64,000 nt of DNA, from positions 3,968,001 to 4,032,000 of the forward strand of contig NZ_AP022564.1 of assembly GCF_010727125.1 (NCBI RefSeq), written 5' to 3'. The translations under genes were made by a program, and so were the position numbers. A model generated the notes under the pieces. It did no database searches and was not told the origin of the DNA. It saw only the letters and a list, made by a program, of their open reading frames with translations. This stretch comes from Mycolicibacter terrae (GTDB lineage Bacteria > Actinomycetota > Actinomycetes > Mycobacteriales > Mycobacteriaceae). Shown one piece after another: positions 23,594 to 32,363 of this stretch. Each line of letters starts with the position of its first letter. The stretch's first letter is position 1.

Positions 23594-25792
23594 ATGCCGA
23601 TAGCGATCACTTCTGAGCATCAGGACCTGGCCGATTCCGTGCGGTCGCTGCTGACCCGGGCGGTGCCGTCCGAGTTGCTGCACGCGGCGATGGACACCCC
23701 GGTCGAGAATCCGCCGCCGTACTGGCGGGCCGCCGCCGAACAGGGTCTGGCCGGTGTGCACCTGTCCGAACAGGTCGGCGGGCAGGGTTTCGGCATCTTG
23801 GAGCTCGCGGTGGTGCTGGCCGAATTCGGCTACGGCGCGGTGCCGGGCCCGTTCGTGCCCTCGGCGATAGCCAGCGCCCTGATCGCCGCACACGACCCGG
23901 CCGCCGCCGAGCTGGCCGGGCTGGCCACCGGCGAGACCATCGCCGCCTACACTCTCAGCCAGGGATTGACGGCCACCGCCCACTCCGACGGATTGGTGAT
24001 CCGCGGCGAGGCCCGCGCCGTCGCGGCGGCCGCCGAGGCGTCCTTGCTGGTGCTGCCGGTGGCGATCGACAGCGGTGAGGCGTGGGTGGTGCTGGGCGCC
24101 GACCAACTCGAGATCGAACCGGTGACCAGTGTGGACCCGCTGCGTCCGATCGCCCACGTGCGGGCCAACGGTGTCGAGGTCGCCGACACGGCCGTCCTGA
24201 GCAACCTCAGCCGGGTGCGGGCACACGCGCTGATCTCCACGCTGCTGTCCGCCGAGGCGGTCGGGGTGGCCCGGTGGGCCACCGACACCGCCGCCGAGTA
24301 CGCCAAGATCCGCGAACAGTTCGGCCGGCCGATCGGTCAGTTCCAGGCGATCAAGCACAAATGCGCCGAGATGATCGCCACCACCGAACGGGCCACCGCC
24401 GCGGTGTGGGATGCCGCCCGGGCGATCGACGAGGCCGACAAGAACGGCTGGGACGCCGCGGGTGCGACGGTGCAGTTCGCAACGGCCGTCGCGGCCACCC
24501 TGGCCCCGGAGGCGGTGCAACGCTGCACCCAGGACTGCATCCAGGTGCACGGCGGGATCGGCTTCACCTGGGAACACGACGCGGGCGTCTATTACCGGCG
24601 AGCGCTGATCCTGGCCGCCTCATTCGGCCGCCGCGCCGACTACCCGCAGCAGGTCCTCGACACCGCCACCGCCGGCGGGATGCGCAAGATCGACATCGAC
24701 CTGGACCCTGAGACCGAGAAGCTGCGCGCCGAGATCAGCGCCGAGGTGGCCGCACTCAAGGCCATGCCGCACGACGAGCGCACCGTGGCGATCGCCGAGG
24801 GCGGTTGGGTGTTGCCCTACCTGCCGAAGCCGTGGGGGCGGGCCGCCGAGCCGATCGAGCAGATCATCATCGAGCAGGAGTTCACCGCCGGGCGGGTGCG
24901 CCGACAGGCGATGGGCATCGCGGCGTGGCTGATCCCGTCGATCGTGGCATTCGGCACCGACGAGCAGAAGCAGCGCTTCCTGCCGCCCACGTTCCGAGGG
25001 GAAATGGTGTGGTGCCAACTGTTTTCCGAGCCCGGCGCGGGTTCGGACCTGGCCAGCCTGACCACCAAGGCCACCAAGGTGGACGGCGGTTGGCGGATCA
25101 GCGGTCAGAAGATCTGGACGTCGGCCGCGCAGTTCTCCAGCTGGGGGGCTCTGCTGGCACGCACCGACACCTCGGCTCCCAAACATGACGGCATCACCTA
25201 CTTCCTGCTGGACATGAAAAGCGAAGGCGTGACGATCAGTCCGCTGCGTGAACTCACCGGTGGGGCGATGTTCAACACGGTGTTCATCGACGACGTGTTC
25301 GTCCCGGATGAGTTGGTGCTCGGCGAGGTGAACCGGGGCTGGGAGGTCAGCCGCAACACGCTGACGGCCGAACGGGTCTCGATCGGCGGCTCGGAGATGC
25401 CGTTCCTGGCCAGCCTCGACGGGTTCGTGGCGTTCATGCGCGACGGCCAGTTCGATCAGGGCGAGCACCGCAGGGCCGGCGAGTTGATCGCCGAGGGGCA
25501 CGCCGCCAAGCTGCTCAATCTGCGCTCGACGCTGTTGACGCTGGCCGGTCAGGACCCGATGCCGGCGGCGGCGGTGTCCAAGCTGCTGTCGATGCGCACC
25601 GGCCAGGGCTACGCCGAGTTCGCGGTGGGGACGTTCGGCGGCGACGCCGCGATCGGGGACCGCGAGCAGCTGCCGGGCAAGTGGGCCGAGTACCTGCTGA
25701 TGAGCCGTGCCACAACGATTTACGGCGGCACCTCGGAGGTCCAGCTGAACATCATCGCCGAGCGTCTGCTGGGTCTGCCCCGCGATCCGTAA
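23594..25792 (+). CDS. fadE6: Double-domain acyl-CoA dehydrogenase FadE6
   Basis: The 732-residue enzyme is two acyl-CoA dehydrogenase units in tandem. The first (about residues 1-365) has EQFGRPIGQFQAIKHKCAEM and QVHGGIGFTWEHDAGVYYRR. The second (about 370-732) has WCQLFSEPGAGSDLASL, GQKIWTSAAQFSSWG and ATTIYGGTSEVQLNIIAERL. FadE6 (Rv0271c) of M. tuberculosis has the same length and layout. It would catalyse alpha-beta oxidation of an acyl-CoA with FAD; the substrate is unknown. It converges on fadD2, as in M. tuberculosis. Confidence 0.92.
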   Translation: MPIAITSEHQDLADSVRSLLTRAVPSELLHAAMDTPVENPPPYWRAAAEQGLAGVHLSEQVGGQGFGILELAVVLAEFGYGAVPGPFVPSAIASALIAAHDPAAAELAGLATGETIAAYTLSQGLTATAHSDGLVIRGEARAVAAAAEASLLVLPVAIDSGEAWVVLGADQLEIEPVTSVDPLRPIAHVRANGVEVADTAVLSNLSRVRAHALISTLLSAEAVGVARWATDTAAEYAKIREQFGRPIGQFQAIKHKCAEMIATTERATAAVWDAARAIDEADKNGWDAAGATVQFATAVAATLAPEAVQRCTQDCIQVHGGIGFTWEHDAGVYYRRALILAASFGRRADYPQQVLDTATAGGMRKIDIDLDPETEKLRAEISAEVAALKAMPHDERTVAIAEGGWVLPYLPKPWGRAAEPIEQIIIEQEFTAGRVRRQAMGIAAWLIPSIVAFGTDEQKQRFLPPTFRGEMVWCQLFSEPGAGSDLASLTTKATKVDGGWRISGQKIWTSAAQFSSWGALLARTDTSAPKHDGITYFLLDMKSEGVTISPLRELTGGAMFNTVFIDDVFVPDELVLGEVNRGWEVSRNTLTAERVSIGGSEMPFLASLDGFVAFMRDGQFDQGEHRRAGELIAEGHAAKLLNLRSTLLTLAGQDPMPAAAVSKLLSMRTGQGYAEFAVGTFGGDAAIGDREQLPGKWAEYLLMSRATTIYGGTSEVQLNIIAERLLGLPRDP

Positions 25793-25810
25793 GGGTGCCT
25801 TTCTGTACCG

Positions 25811-25868
25811 CGAGCAGACACAGAGTCGCACTCCCGGGGGCTTTTGCGTGCGATTCTGCGTCTGCTCG
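25811..25868. repeat. Palindromic repeat, copy 1 (downstream of fadE6)
   Basis: Arms CGAGCAGACACAGAGTCGCA(C) at 25811-25831 and GTGCGATTCTGCGTCTGCTC(G) at 25848-25868 pair over 21 positions with two mismatches, around a 16-base loop. The same arm sequence occurs at 26829-26892 and 63443-63502. It could also end fadE6 transcription. Confidence 0.85.
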
Positions 25869-25887
25869 GCAGGGATAGCCGGATTGG

Positions 25888-26799
25888 TCAGCTCGCCAGC
25901 CGGGAGCGGGCCAACTGGCGGTTGATCCGATCAGCCAACCGGGCGGGATGACGCCGGACATCGTCTACGACAATGGGAATCGACGTCCAGCCAACATCCT
26001 GGATACCGCCATTGCGGATCTTGTCCCGCAGCATGGCTGGGCCGCCCGCATGCCAATCGATGCTCTCGTATTCCGCGGCCACCATCACTTCCGGCCAGGC
26101 GAAATCGGCGCGCCACACTTCGCCGTTCCGCCCATGGATCGGGTACTGAAGCTCAGGGGTAGCAACGCCGTAATCGATCATCACCAGCCGCGCTTCACTT
26201 TCCATCGCCGACTCGGCGCGCCCGTCGGCGTAGGGCAACAGGTCACGCACCGCGATGATCCCGCGCCGACCGCACTGCTCCAGTACTGCCTGTTCCAACT
26301 CGCGCGATGTGCACCACCCCGAGCGCAACGCTGCATCAAGTGTTGCGAGCGCCCGGGGCCGCCGAAGTTCACGCGCGACCTCCACCGCGGTCCAGGCCGG
26401 CGAAGTAGCGAGGCGTCCTGCAACCGAACGCAAGGGGGCCCCGGATCGCTGATGCACCATCAGGCCGGTGGTTGGTCGCATCCGCACCCCGGGGTCCAGG
26501 ACATGAGTCGCGGTCGTGCTCTCGGTGTCAAAGCCGTAGAGCCGAGCTGCGGTTCCCATGCAGGCCACCGCGGGCTGCCGCATGAGTAGGTCGAGCGCGC
26601 GCAGACGCCCAACCAGGTCGGGCTCCACTGCGGCGTAAACGCCGTACCAGACCCGGACCAGTCCGCCGTTGCGCACCTGAACGTCGAGTTGCTGGCGGGT
26701 CATCACCGTCAACAACTGCCGCGTGGTGGCAAGACCGCCGGCGTCGCGAAGCAGCGTGCGTGCATCGTCAAACATCCCCGCAGTGTCTGCGGACGCCAC
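25888..26799 (-). CDS. Winged-helix (AbiEi-like) plus DUF559 (Vsr-like) nuclease-fold protein
   Basis: The 303-residue protein has an N-terminal region (LATTRQLLTVMTRQQLDVQV, then VWYGVYA) typical of the AbiEi-type antitoxin winged helix. The C-terminal half (about 215-300) looks like a DUF559/Vsr-type endonuclease fold. It has ESEARLVMIDYGVATPELQ, WRADFAWPEVMVAAEYES with possible Asp and Glu active-site residues, and the paired RRHPARLADRINRQL ending. No AbiEii-type toxin lies beside it. It is a lone gene inserted between fadE6 and fadD2, with a palindromic repeat on each side. The biological role is unknown. Confidence 0.78.
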   Translation of the reverse strand: MASADTAGMFDDARTLLRDAGGLATTRQLLTVMTRQQLDVQVRNGGLVRVWYGVYAAVEPDLVGRLRALDLLMRQPAVACMGTAARLYGFDTESTTATHVLDPGVRMRPTTGLMVHQRSGAPLRSVAGRLATSPAWTAVEVARELRRPRALATLDAALRSGWCTSRELEQAVLEQCGRRGIIAVRDLLPYADGRAESAMESEARLVMIDYGVATPELQYPIHGRNGEVWRADFAWPEVMVAAEYESIDWHAGGPAMLRDKIRNGGIQDVGWTSIPIVVDDVRRHPARLADRINRQLARSRLAS

Positions 26800-26828
26800 A
26801 TCCGCGGCCAGTCACCGTTGGGGATAAC

Positions 26829-26892
26829 CCGCGAGCAGACACAGAATCGCACGCGGGAGGACCCCTACGTGCGATTCTCTGTCTGCTCGCGG
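26829..26892. repeat. Palindromic repeat, copy 2 (between DUF559 gene and fadD2)
   Basis: Arms run 26829-26852 (CCGCGAGCAGACACAGAATC, then GCAC) and 26869-26892, pairing over 24 positions with one mismatch around a 16-base loop. The inner arm sequence is nearly identical to copies 1 and 3. It lies upstream of the DUF559 gene and just past the fadD2 stop. Confidence 0.87.
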
Positions 26893-26905
26893 AAGAACGT
26901 GCGCC

Positions 26906-28576
26906 CTACAGGTCGCGGAGTTCGCGCTTGAGGATCTTGCCGGTGGGGTTGCGCGGCAGCTCGTCGAGGAACACCACCTCGCGCGGCACCTTGTAGCGGG
27001 CCAGGTGCTCCTTGACGTAGACCTTGATGGCGTCCTCGTCGACGCTGGAGCCTTCCTTGCGGACCACGAAGGCGCGCAGCCGCGCACCCCACTCCTTGTC
27101 CTCGACGCCCAGGGCGGTCGCCTCGACCACGTCGGGGTGTCCGCTGATCAGATCTTCGACCTCGGCCGGGAAGACGTTCTCGCCGCCGGAGACGATCATC
27201 TCGTCGTCGCGGCCGCTGACGTAGAGCAGGCCGCGCTCGTCGAAGTAGCCGACGTCGCCCGAGGACAGCAATCCGTCGATGATCTGCTTGCCACCGCCGC
27301 CGGTGTAGCCCTCGAACGGGAAGAAGTTGCCGACGAAGATCCGCCCGACCTCACCCCGCGGCAGCTCATGACCGTTGTCGTCGAGGATCTTGACCTTGAC
27401 GCCCTTGACCACCTGTCCCACCGTCGCCGGGTTGTACTGCAGGTCGTCCGGATCGGCGATGGTGGCGAACGCGACCTCGGTGGAGCCGTACATGTTGTAG
27501 ATCACCGGCCCCAGGTCTTTCATCGCCCGGGTGGCCAACTCGGCCCCGAGCTGCGAACCGGAGACGAACACGATCCGCAAATGCGACAGGTCCGGTTTGG
27601 GGCTGGTCTTCTCCAGCTGGTCGAGGATCCGCGACAGCATGACCGGGACGACGACGATCCCCGTCACCTTGTGCTTCTCCAGGTCCTCCAGCACGGTGGC
27701 CGGTTTGAAGCGCCGGCGCAGCACCAGCGTCGAGCCGAAGAACATCGCCAGGGTCCCGTGCAGGTAGCCCAGCGCGTGGAACATCGGCGAGGGCAGCGAC
27801 GTCACCTCACCGGCGCGGAACGGGACGTGCGACAGGATTCCGCCGATCGGCGCCAGCGTGGGTGGGGTGCTGCGGTTGGCGCCCTTGGGGGTGCCGGTGG
27901 TGCCGGACGTCAGGATGATGATCGACGCGTGCTTGGTGACCTTCGGCGCCGGTTCCTTGCTGCTACGCGCGATCAGCTGGGCCAGCGTCTCGTCGGTGCT
28001 CTTCGACGGCTCCTCGGAATCCGGATTGACACCCAGCGCCCGCAGTTTGCCCAGCGGCGGGTCGGCCTGCGCGACCGCGGCGGTGTACTCGTCGTCGTAG
28101 ATGATCAGTTTGGCGCCTTCGCGTTCGGAGACGTCCTTGATCTGCGGGCCGGAGAATTCGCTGTTCAGCAGGATCAGCCGGGCGCCGACCCGGGCGCAGC
28201 CGTAGTTGGCGATAAGAAACCAGCGGTGGTTGCGGGCCAGGATCGCCACCCCGTCGCCGCCCCGCACGCCCATCGCCACCAGGCCGTTGGCCACCGCGTT
28301 CGCGGCGTCGTCGAGCTCTTTGAAGGTGATACTGCCGTCGTCGTCGATGACGGCGAGGCCGTCGGGGTTGCGGCGGGCATTGAGGGCCGGAATCATTCCC
28401 AGCTCGCCCCAGCGGGCTCCGTCGGCGAGTGCGTTCGCGATGATGCGCGGCGACTCGAGTCTCACGGCACCGGATTCGATGACCTTGCGCAGATAGTGCA
28501 GCTCGGCGCTACCGCGTTCAAGGTAGCGGCTGAGCGTGGTTACGGCCTGGCCGGGCAGGTCGGTGAGCTTTGCCAT
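26906..28576 (-). CDS. fadD2: Fatty-acid-CoA ligase FadD2
   Basis: The 556-residue ANL-family enzyme activates fatty acids to acyl-AMP and acyl-CoA. The P-loop is LTSGTTGTPKGANRS (about residue 230). Other motifs are YNMYGSTEVAFATI, SSGDVGYFDERGLLYVSGRD and the catalytic lysine in NPTGKILKREL. FadD2 (Rv0270) lies convergent with fadE6 in M. tuberculosis, as here. Translation from 28576 (MAKLTDLPGQAVTTL) matches the family's N-terminus. It is divergent from the LigD-type polymerase gene. Confidence 0.9.
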   Translation of the reverse strand: MAKLTDLPGQAVTTLSRYLERGSAELHYLRKVIESGAVRLESPRIIANALADGARWGELGMIPALNARRNPDGLAVIDDDGSITFKELDDAANAVANGLVAMGVRGGDGVAILARNHRWFLIANYGCARVGARLILLNSEFSGPQIKDVSEREGAKLIIYDDEYTAAVAQADPPLGKLRALGVNPDSEEPSKSTDETLAQLIARSSKEPAPKVTKHASIIILTSGTTGTPKGANRSTPPTLAPIGGILSHVPFRAGEVTSLPSPMFHALGYLHGTLAMFFGSTLVLRRRFKPATVLEDLEKHKVTGIVVVPVMLSRILDQLEKTSPKPDLSHLRIVFVSGSQLGAELATRAMKDLGPVIYNMYGSTEVAFATIADPDDLQYNPATVGQVVKGVKVKILDDNGHELPRGEVGRIFVGNFFPFEGYTGGGGKQIIDGLLSSGDVGYFDERGLLYVSGRDDEMIVSGGENVFPAEVEDLISGHPDVVEATALGVEDKEWGARLRAFVVRKEGSSVDEDAIKVYVKEHLARYKVPREVVFLDELPRNPTGKILKRELRDL

Positions 28577-28643
28577 GGAGCAACCTTATGTGACTCAGGT
28601 CGCTGCCGGGCGGCGGATTCGACCCGATCATTAGCATGGCTTC

Positions 28644-29876
28644 ATGACCGGCGGGTTGTCGCTGGAAGTGGCGGGACACCGGGTGGCGGTTACCCACCCG
28701 GACAAGGTGGTGTTCCCGGGCCGTGACGGCAGCGCCCCGCGCACCAAACTGGACCTGATCCACTACTACCTGGCGGTGGCCGACGACGCGCTGCGGGGCG
28801 TGGCCGGGCGGCCGATGATCCTCAAACGCTTCGTCGACGGCATCGACGCCGAAGCCGTCTTCCAGAAGCGGGCACCGGCCAAGCGTCCGGATTGGGTGTC
28901 GGTCGCCGAACTGCGCTACGCCTCGGGCCGGTCCGCCGAAGAGGTCGTCATCGACGATGCGGCCGGGCTGGCCTGGGTGATCAACCTGGGCTGCGTGGAT
29001 CTCAACCCGCATCCCGTGCTCGCCGCCGACCTGGACCATCCCGATGAGCTGCGGGTCGATCTCGATCCGATGCCCGGCGTCGGCTGGCCGCAGATCGTTG
29101 AGGTGGCGCTGCTGGCCCGGGAAGTGCTGGCCGATCACGGGCTGACCGCCTGGCCCAAGACGTCTGGTTCGCGGGGCATGCACATCTACGCCCGCGTCAC
29201 ACCGAGCTGGCAGTTTCCGCAGGTTCGGCTGGCCGCGCAGGCGGTGGCCCGTGAGATCGAGCGGCGCGCGCCACAGGCGGCCACCAGCCGATGGTGGAAA
29301 GAAGAGCGGGGCGCCCGGGTCTTCGTCGACTTCAACCAGAACGCCAAGGACCGCACGGTCGCCTCGGCCTACTCGGTGCGTGCCACCGCCGACGCTCGGG
29401 TGTCCACACCGCTGTACTGGGACGAGGTTCCCGAGTCCGATCCGGCGACGTTCACCATTGCCACGGTGCCGGAGCGGGTCGCGGCGATCGGCGACCCGTG
29501 GGCCGGCATGGATGACACCGTCGGCGATCTGGAGCCGCTGCTGGAGCTGGCCGAAGCGCAGGGCCCGGCGGAGAAGGCACCGCGCGGCGCACGCAAGAAC
29601 ATCGACGGCCGGCGCACCTCACCGCTGCCGTTGATCGAGATCGCCCGCACCAAGACCCGCGACGAGGCGATGGCCGCGCTGGAGCTGTGGCGGGAACGGC
29701 ACGCCGCGGCGGCGAAACGGCTGGCGCCTGAGGATGTACTGCTCGACGGCATGCGCGGTCCGAGCTCGATCTGGTACCGGGTCCGGATCAACCTGCAGCA
29801 CGTTCCGGCCGGGCAGCGCCCTCCGCAGGAGGAGCTGATCGCCGACTACAGCCCCTGGGAGGGCGGAAAGGTCTAG
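28644..29876 (+). CDS. Stand-alone LigD-type polymerase (archaeo-eukaryotic primase family)
   Basis: The 410-residue protein matches the polymerase domain of bacterial ligase D. The N-terminal signature is VTHPDKVVFPG and the metal-binding DLDP lies at about residues 139-142. Further stretches are KTSGSRGMHIYARV and SAYSVRATADARVSTPLYWDE, quoted in part as AYSVRATADARVSTPLYW. There is no ligase or nuclease domain, so it resembles the free-standing Rv0269c/PolD type that can add nucleotides at DNA breaks. The end overlaps the convergent FadD gene by four bases. Confidence 0.87.
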   Translation: MTGGLSLEVAGHRVAVTHPDKVVFPGRDGSAPRTKLDLIHYYLAVADDALRGVAGRPMILKRFVDGIDAEAVFQKRAPAKRPDWVSVAELRYASGRSAEEVVIDDAAGLAWVINLGCVDLNPHPVLAADLDHPDELRVDLDPMPGVGWPQIVEVALLAREVLADHGLTAWPKTSGSRGMHIYARVTPSWQFPQVRLAAQAVAREIERRAPQAATSRWWKEERGARVFVDFNQNAKDRTVASAYSVRATADARVSTPLYWDEVPESDPATFTIATVPERVAAIGDPWAGMDDTVGDLEPLLELAEAQGPAEKAPRGARKNIDGRRTSPLPLIEIARTKTRDEAMAALELWRERHAAAAKRLAPEDVLLDGMRGPSSIWYRVRINLQHVPAGQRPPQEELIADYSPWEGGKV

Positions 29877-31537
29877 CGGCGGGGCAGGGAGATATAACTC
29901 TGCCGGCCGTAGGACGCGAATTCGGCGTCCAGGGAACGCTTGTCGTCGTCGGTCATCCGGGTGTAGACCGGCCCGCCACGGCCCACCCAGCGGTAGACCG
30001 GGTCGTCGGTGTGCCAACGTTGTTCCTGCAGTTCGCGTTTGAGCACCTTGTTCGAACCCGTGACCGGCAGGCCGGCCGAGATCCGCAGGAACCGGGGTGT
30101 GCCCTTGCTGCCGAGGTCGGCCTGGGCGCCCAGATACGCCCCGAATTGCGCTACGTCGAAACCCACCGGATCGGCGACCTCGATGGCGCCCATCACCTGA
30201 TCGCCAGAGCGGGGGTCGGGCACCGCGTACACCCCGGCGCTGATGACCAGCGGATGCCGGCGCAGCACCCGTTCGATGGTCAGTGCCGAGGTGTTCTCAC
30301 CGTCGACCCGGATCCAGTCGCCGCGCCGGCCGGCGAAGTACAGGAAGCCGGCCCCGTCGCGGTAGCCGAGGTCGCCGGTCCAGTACCAGCCGTCGCGGAT
30401 CTTCTCGGCGTCGGCATCTTCGTTCTTGTAGTAGCCCTCGAAGTCACGGGCGCCGGTCTTGTCGACGATCTCGCCGACCGCGTCGTCGGCGTTGGTCACC
30501 CGGCCGTGCTCGTCCAGGACCGCCCGGGCGCACTCGATACGGGTCTGTGGATCGACGACGGCGATGCCGGAGTGTGCAGGACGGCCCAACGCGCCGGGCG
30601 GCGCCGCCGGGTCGGGCAGCGCGGCGTTGCCGCCCTCACTGGACCCGTAGCCCTCATGCAGCACGGCGCCGAACCGACGGAGGAACTCCGCCTGATCCTG
30701 CGGCGACGCCTCGGTGCCAAAGCCACGGACCAGGGTGTTGTCGGCATCGTCGGGACGCTCCTCGGTGGCCAACAGATAACCCAGGGCCTTGCCGACATAG
30801 GTGAAGTACGTCGCGCCGAAATACCGCACGTCGGAAAGGAACTGCGACGCAGAGAATTTCGGCGTCAGGCAGACGGTGGCTCCGTTGGCCAGCGCCGGCG
30901 CCCACAACGCCATGATCGCGTTGCCGTGGAACAACGGCATGCAGCAGTAGTCGACATCGGAGCGCACGTGGCCGAATTTGTTCGTGGCGGTTTCGGCGAT
31001 CCGGGTCAGCCGGCCCTGGCTGCACTTGACCGCCTTCGAGGCGCCGGTGGTGCCGGAGGTGAACAACAGCAACATCAGCGTTTCGGCGCCGACGCCGGCA
31101 GCGGCGGCCGGCTCCACCCGGTGCGCGTCGACCAGTGCGGGATAGTCCGGGCCGTCGATGACCAGGAAGCGCTCGGAGTCCAGGCCGTGGTTCAGACCGC
31201 GCAGCCGGTCGGATCCGGCGGTGTCGGTGACGATCAGCTGGCAGTCGGCGTGGCGGATCTCGGCGGCCATCTCGGCGTCCCCGCGGGTGGGGTTGATCCC
31301 GACGATCACCGCGCCCGACAACGCGCTCGCACCGAGCCAGAACACGAAGTCGGGGGTGTTGTCCAGCAGCACGCCGATGTGAAAGGGTCCGTGACGGCGG
31401 AGTTCGGCGGCCAGTGCAGCACGCGCGGCAGACTCTCGCACCACTTCGTCCCAGGTCCAATCCCGCTGCCGGGTGCGCAGTCCCGGATGCTGATCGCCGA
31501 GGCGGGCCAGCAGCGCGGAGGCGATGTCGTCAGGCAT
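29873..31537 (-). CDS. Long-chain fatty-acid-CoA ligase (FadD family)
   Basis: The 554-residue ANL enzyme has the P-loop LLLFTSGTTGASKAVKCSQG (about residue 165), LHEGYGSSEGG, GWYWTGDLGYRDGAGFLYFA and a C-terminal SNKVLKREL lysine motif. It resembles the FadD1/FadD17 group, which also handle carrier and very-long-chain substrates, but I cannot name the ortholog. No obvious partner gene follows. It starts a block (29.9-38.4 kb) that I do not place in M. tuberculosis between Rv0269c and Rv0266c. Confidence 0.85.
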   Translation of the reverse strand: MPDDIASALLARLGDQHPGLRTRQRDWTWDEVVRESAARAALAAELRRHGPFHIGVLLDNTPDFVFWLGASALSGAVIVGINPTRGDAEMAAEIRHADCQLIVTDTAGSDRLRGLNHGLDSERFLVIDGPDYPALVDAHRVEPAAAAGVGAETLMLLLFTSGTTGASKAVKCSQGRLTRIAETATNKFGHVRSDVDYCCMPLFHGNAIMALWAPALANGATVCLTPKFSASQFLSDVRYFGATYFTYVGKALGYLLATEERPDDADNTLVRGFGTEASPQDQAEFLRRFGAVLHEGYGSSEGGNAALPDPAAPPGALGRPAHSGIAVVDPQTRIECARAVLDEHGRVTNADDAVGEIVDKTGARDFEGYYKNEDADAEKIRDGWYWTGDLGYRDGAGFLYFAGRRGDWIRVDGENTSALTIERVLRRHPLVISAGVYAVPDPRSGDQVMGAIEVADPVGFDVAQFGAYLGAQADLGSKGTPRFLRISAGLPVTGSNKVLKRELQEQRWHTDDPVYRWVGRGGPVYTRMTDDDKRSLDAEFASYGRQSYISLPRR

Positions 31538-31706
31538 CAGGGGTGGACGAGATCGACGTCGCTGCGGAAGGGCCGGTGGGGATCAATGACGACCACAGAT
31601 CACACTCCTCAATTCGGCTGCTGTCGGGTCCAGCGACCATCATCACCGCATCAGCCAACCCGGTCATCACCGCGTCCGTCTGCTGGATGATCGATTTCGG
31701 TGTCCG

Positions 31707-32279
31707 TTATTCGAGATGGGCCATTGCGCCGTGCAACTCGCGCAGCGCCTCGCACGCGATGTCCCCGAGATCCCGCGTTTCGCCGGGCTCAGCCCATTGG
31801 GCGTACGCCTTCTTGAGCGCCAGCGCCCCGAGTTCAGCGGCCAGGGCCGCGGTCAGCTCGGGGACCTCACGCAGACGAAGGGCTCCGGCAATGGCAGCGG
31901 CCAACCCAATCTGCTTGAGCGCGTTACGTTCCTGCAGCTCCGCACTGGTAGCGATGACTGCCTTGAGCTTGGGGGCGAGTTCCCGATTCAGCTGCGTGAA
32001 TGCCGAGGCAGCCGACCGCAGGCCGGAACATACCGCGTTCAGCGGTGTGGCGCCCGCGGGCGCAGCGGCGACGCCCTCAGCCAGGAGGCGGCCGATCGCT
32101 TCCTGACCGGCCGACAGGACGTCCCGTTTGTCCGGGAAGTGCCGGAAGAACGTGCTCTTGGTCAGCCCAGCACGTTCAGAGATCTGCGCGACGGTGGTGT
32201 CGTCGTACCCCTGTTCGTTGAAAAGTTCCAGCGCCGCGGCAACCAAGCGTTCACGTGCGTCCGGTTGCCAGCGGGCCAT
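31707..32279 (-). CDS. TetR-family transcriptional regulator
   Basis: The 190-residue protein has a TetR helix-turn-helix (TTVAQISERAGLTKSTFFRH then FPDKRDVL) near the N-terminus. The start at 32279 (MARWQPDARERLVAAAL) is preferred over 32288. It is divergent from the NAD(P)-binding gene at 32364, with two related palindromes between them, so it probably represses that gene and itself. Confidence 0.87.
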   Translation of the reverse strand: MARWQPDARERLVAAALELFNEQGYDDTTVAQISERAGLTKSTFFRHFPDKRDVLSAGQEAIGRLLAEGVAAAPAGATPLNAVCSGLRSAASAFTQLNRELAPKLKAVIATSAELQERNALKQIGLAAAIAGALRLREVPELTAALAAELGALALKKAYAQWAEPGETRDLGDIACEALRELHGAMAHLE

Positions 32280-32292
32280 GACGATCATATTA

Positions 32293-32315
32293 GTGATGCG
32301 ACTTATGTCCCATCG
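32293..32315. promoter_or_regulatory. Degenerate copy of the TetR operator
   Basis: GTGATGCGACTTATGTCCCA followed by TCG resembles the better inverted repeat at 32325-32348 but has more mismatches. It lies close to the TetR start and could be the second operator for autoregulation. Confidence 0.4.
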
Positions 32316-32324
32316 CCGCGTATA

Positions 32325-32348
32325 GTGATGGGATATTTATCCCGTCAC
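32325..32348. promoter_or_regulatory. 24-bp inverted repeat, likely TetR operator
   Basis: GTGATGGGATA (32325-32335) and TATCCCGTCAC (32338-32348) pair with one mismatch around TT. It ends 15 bases before the ATG of the NAD(P)-binding gene. Confidence 0.65.
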
Positions 32349-32363
32349 CGATCGGAGCCGTCC

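Noticed and set aside
25888..26799. The AbiEi-like gene as a type IV toxin-antitoxin system.
   Set aside because: No AbiEii-type nucleotidyltransferase toxin is adjacent; the C-terminal half looks nuclease-like instead.
25811..26892. The palindromic repeats as a CRISPR array.
   Set aside because: Only two copies about 1 kb apart with a gene between, no regular spacers and no cas genes.
27005..28726. Long plus-strand frame opposite fadD2.
   Set aside because: Shadow of fadD2; no domain pattern.
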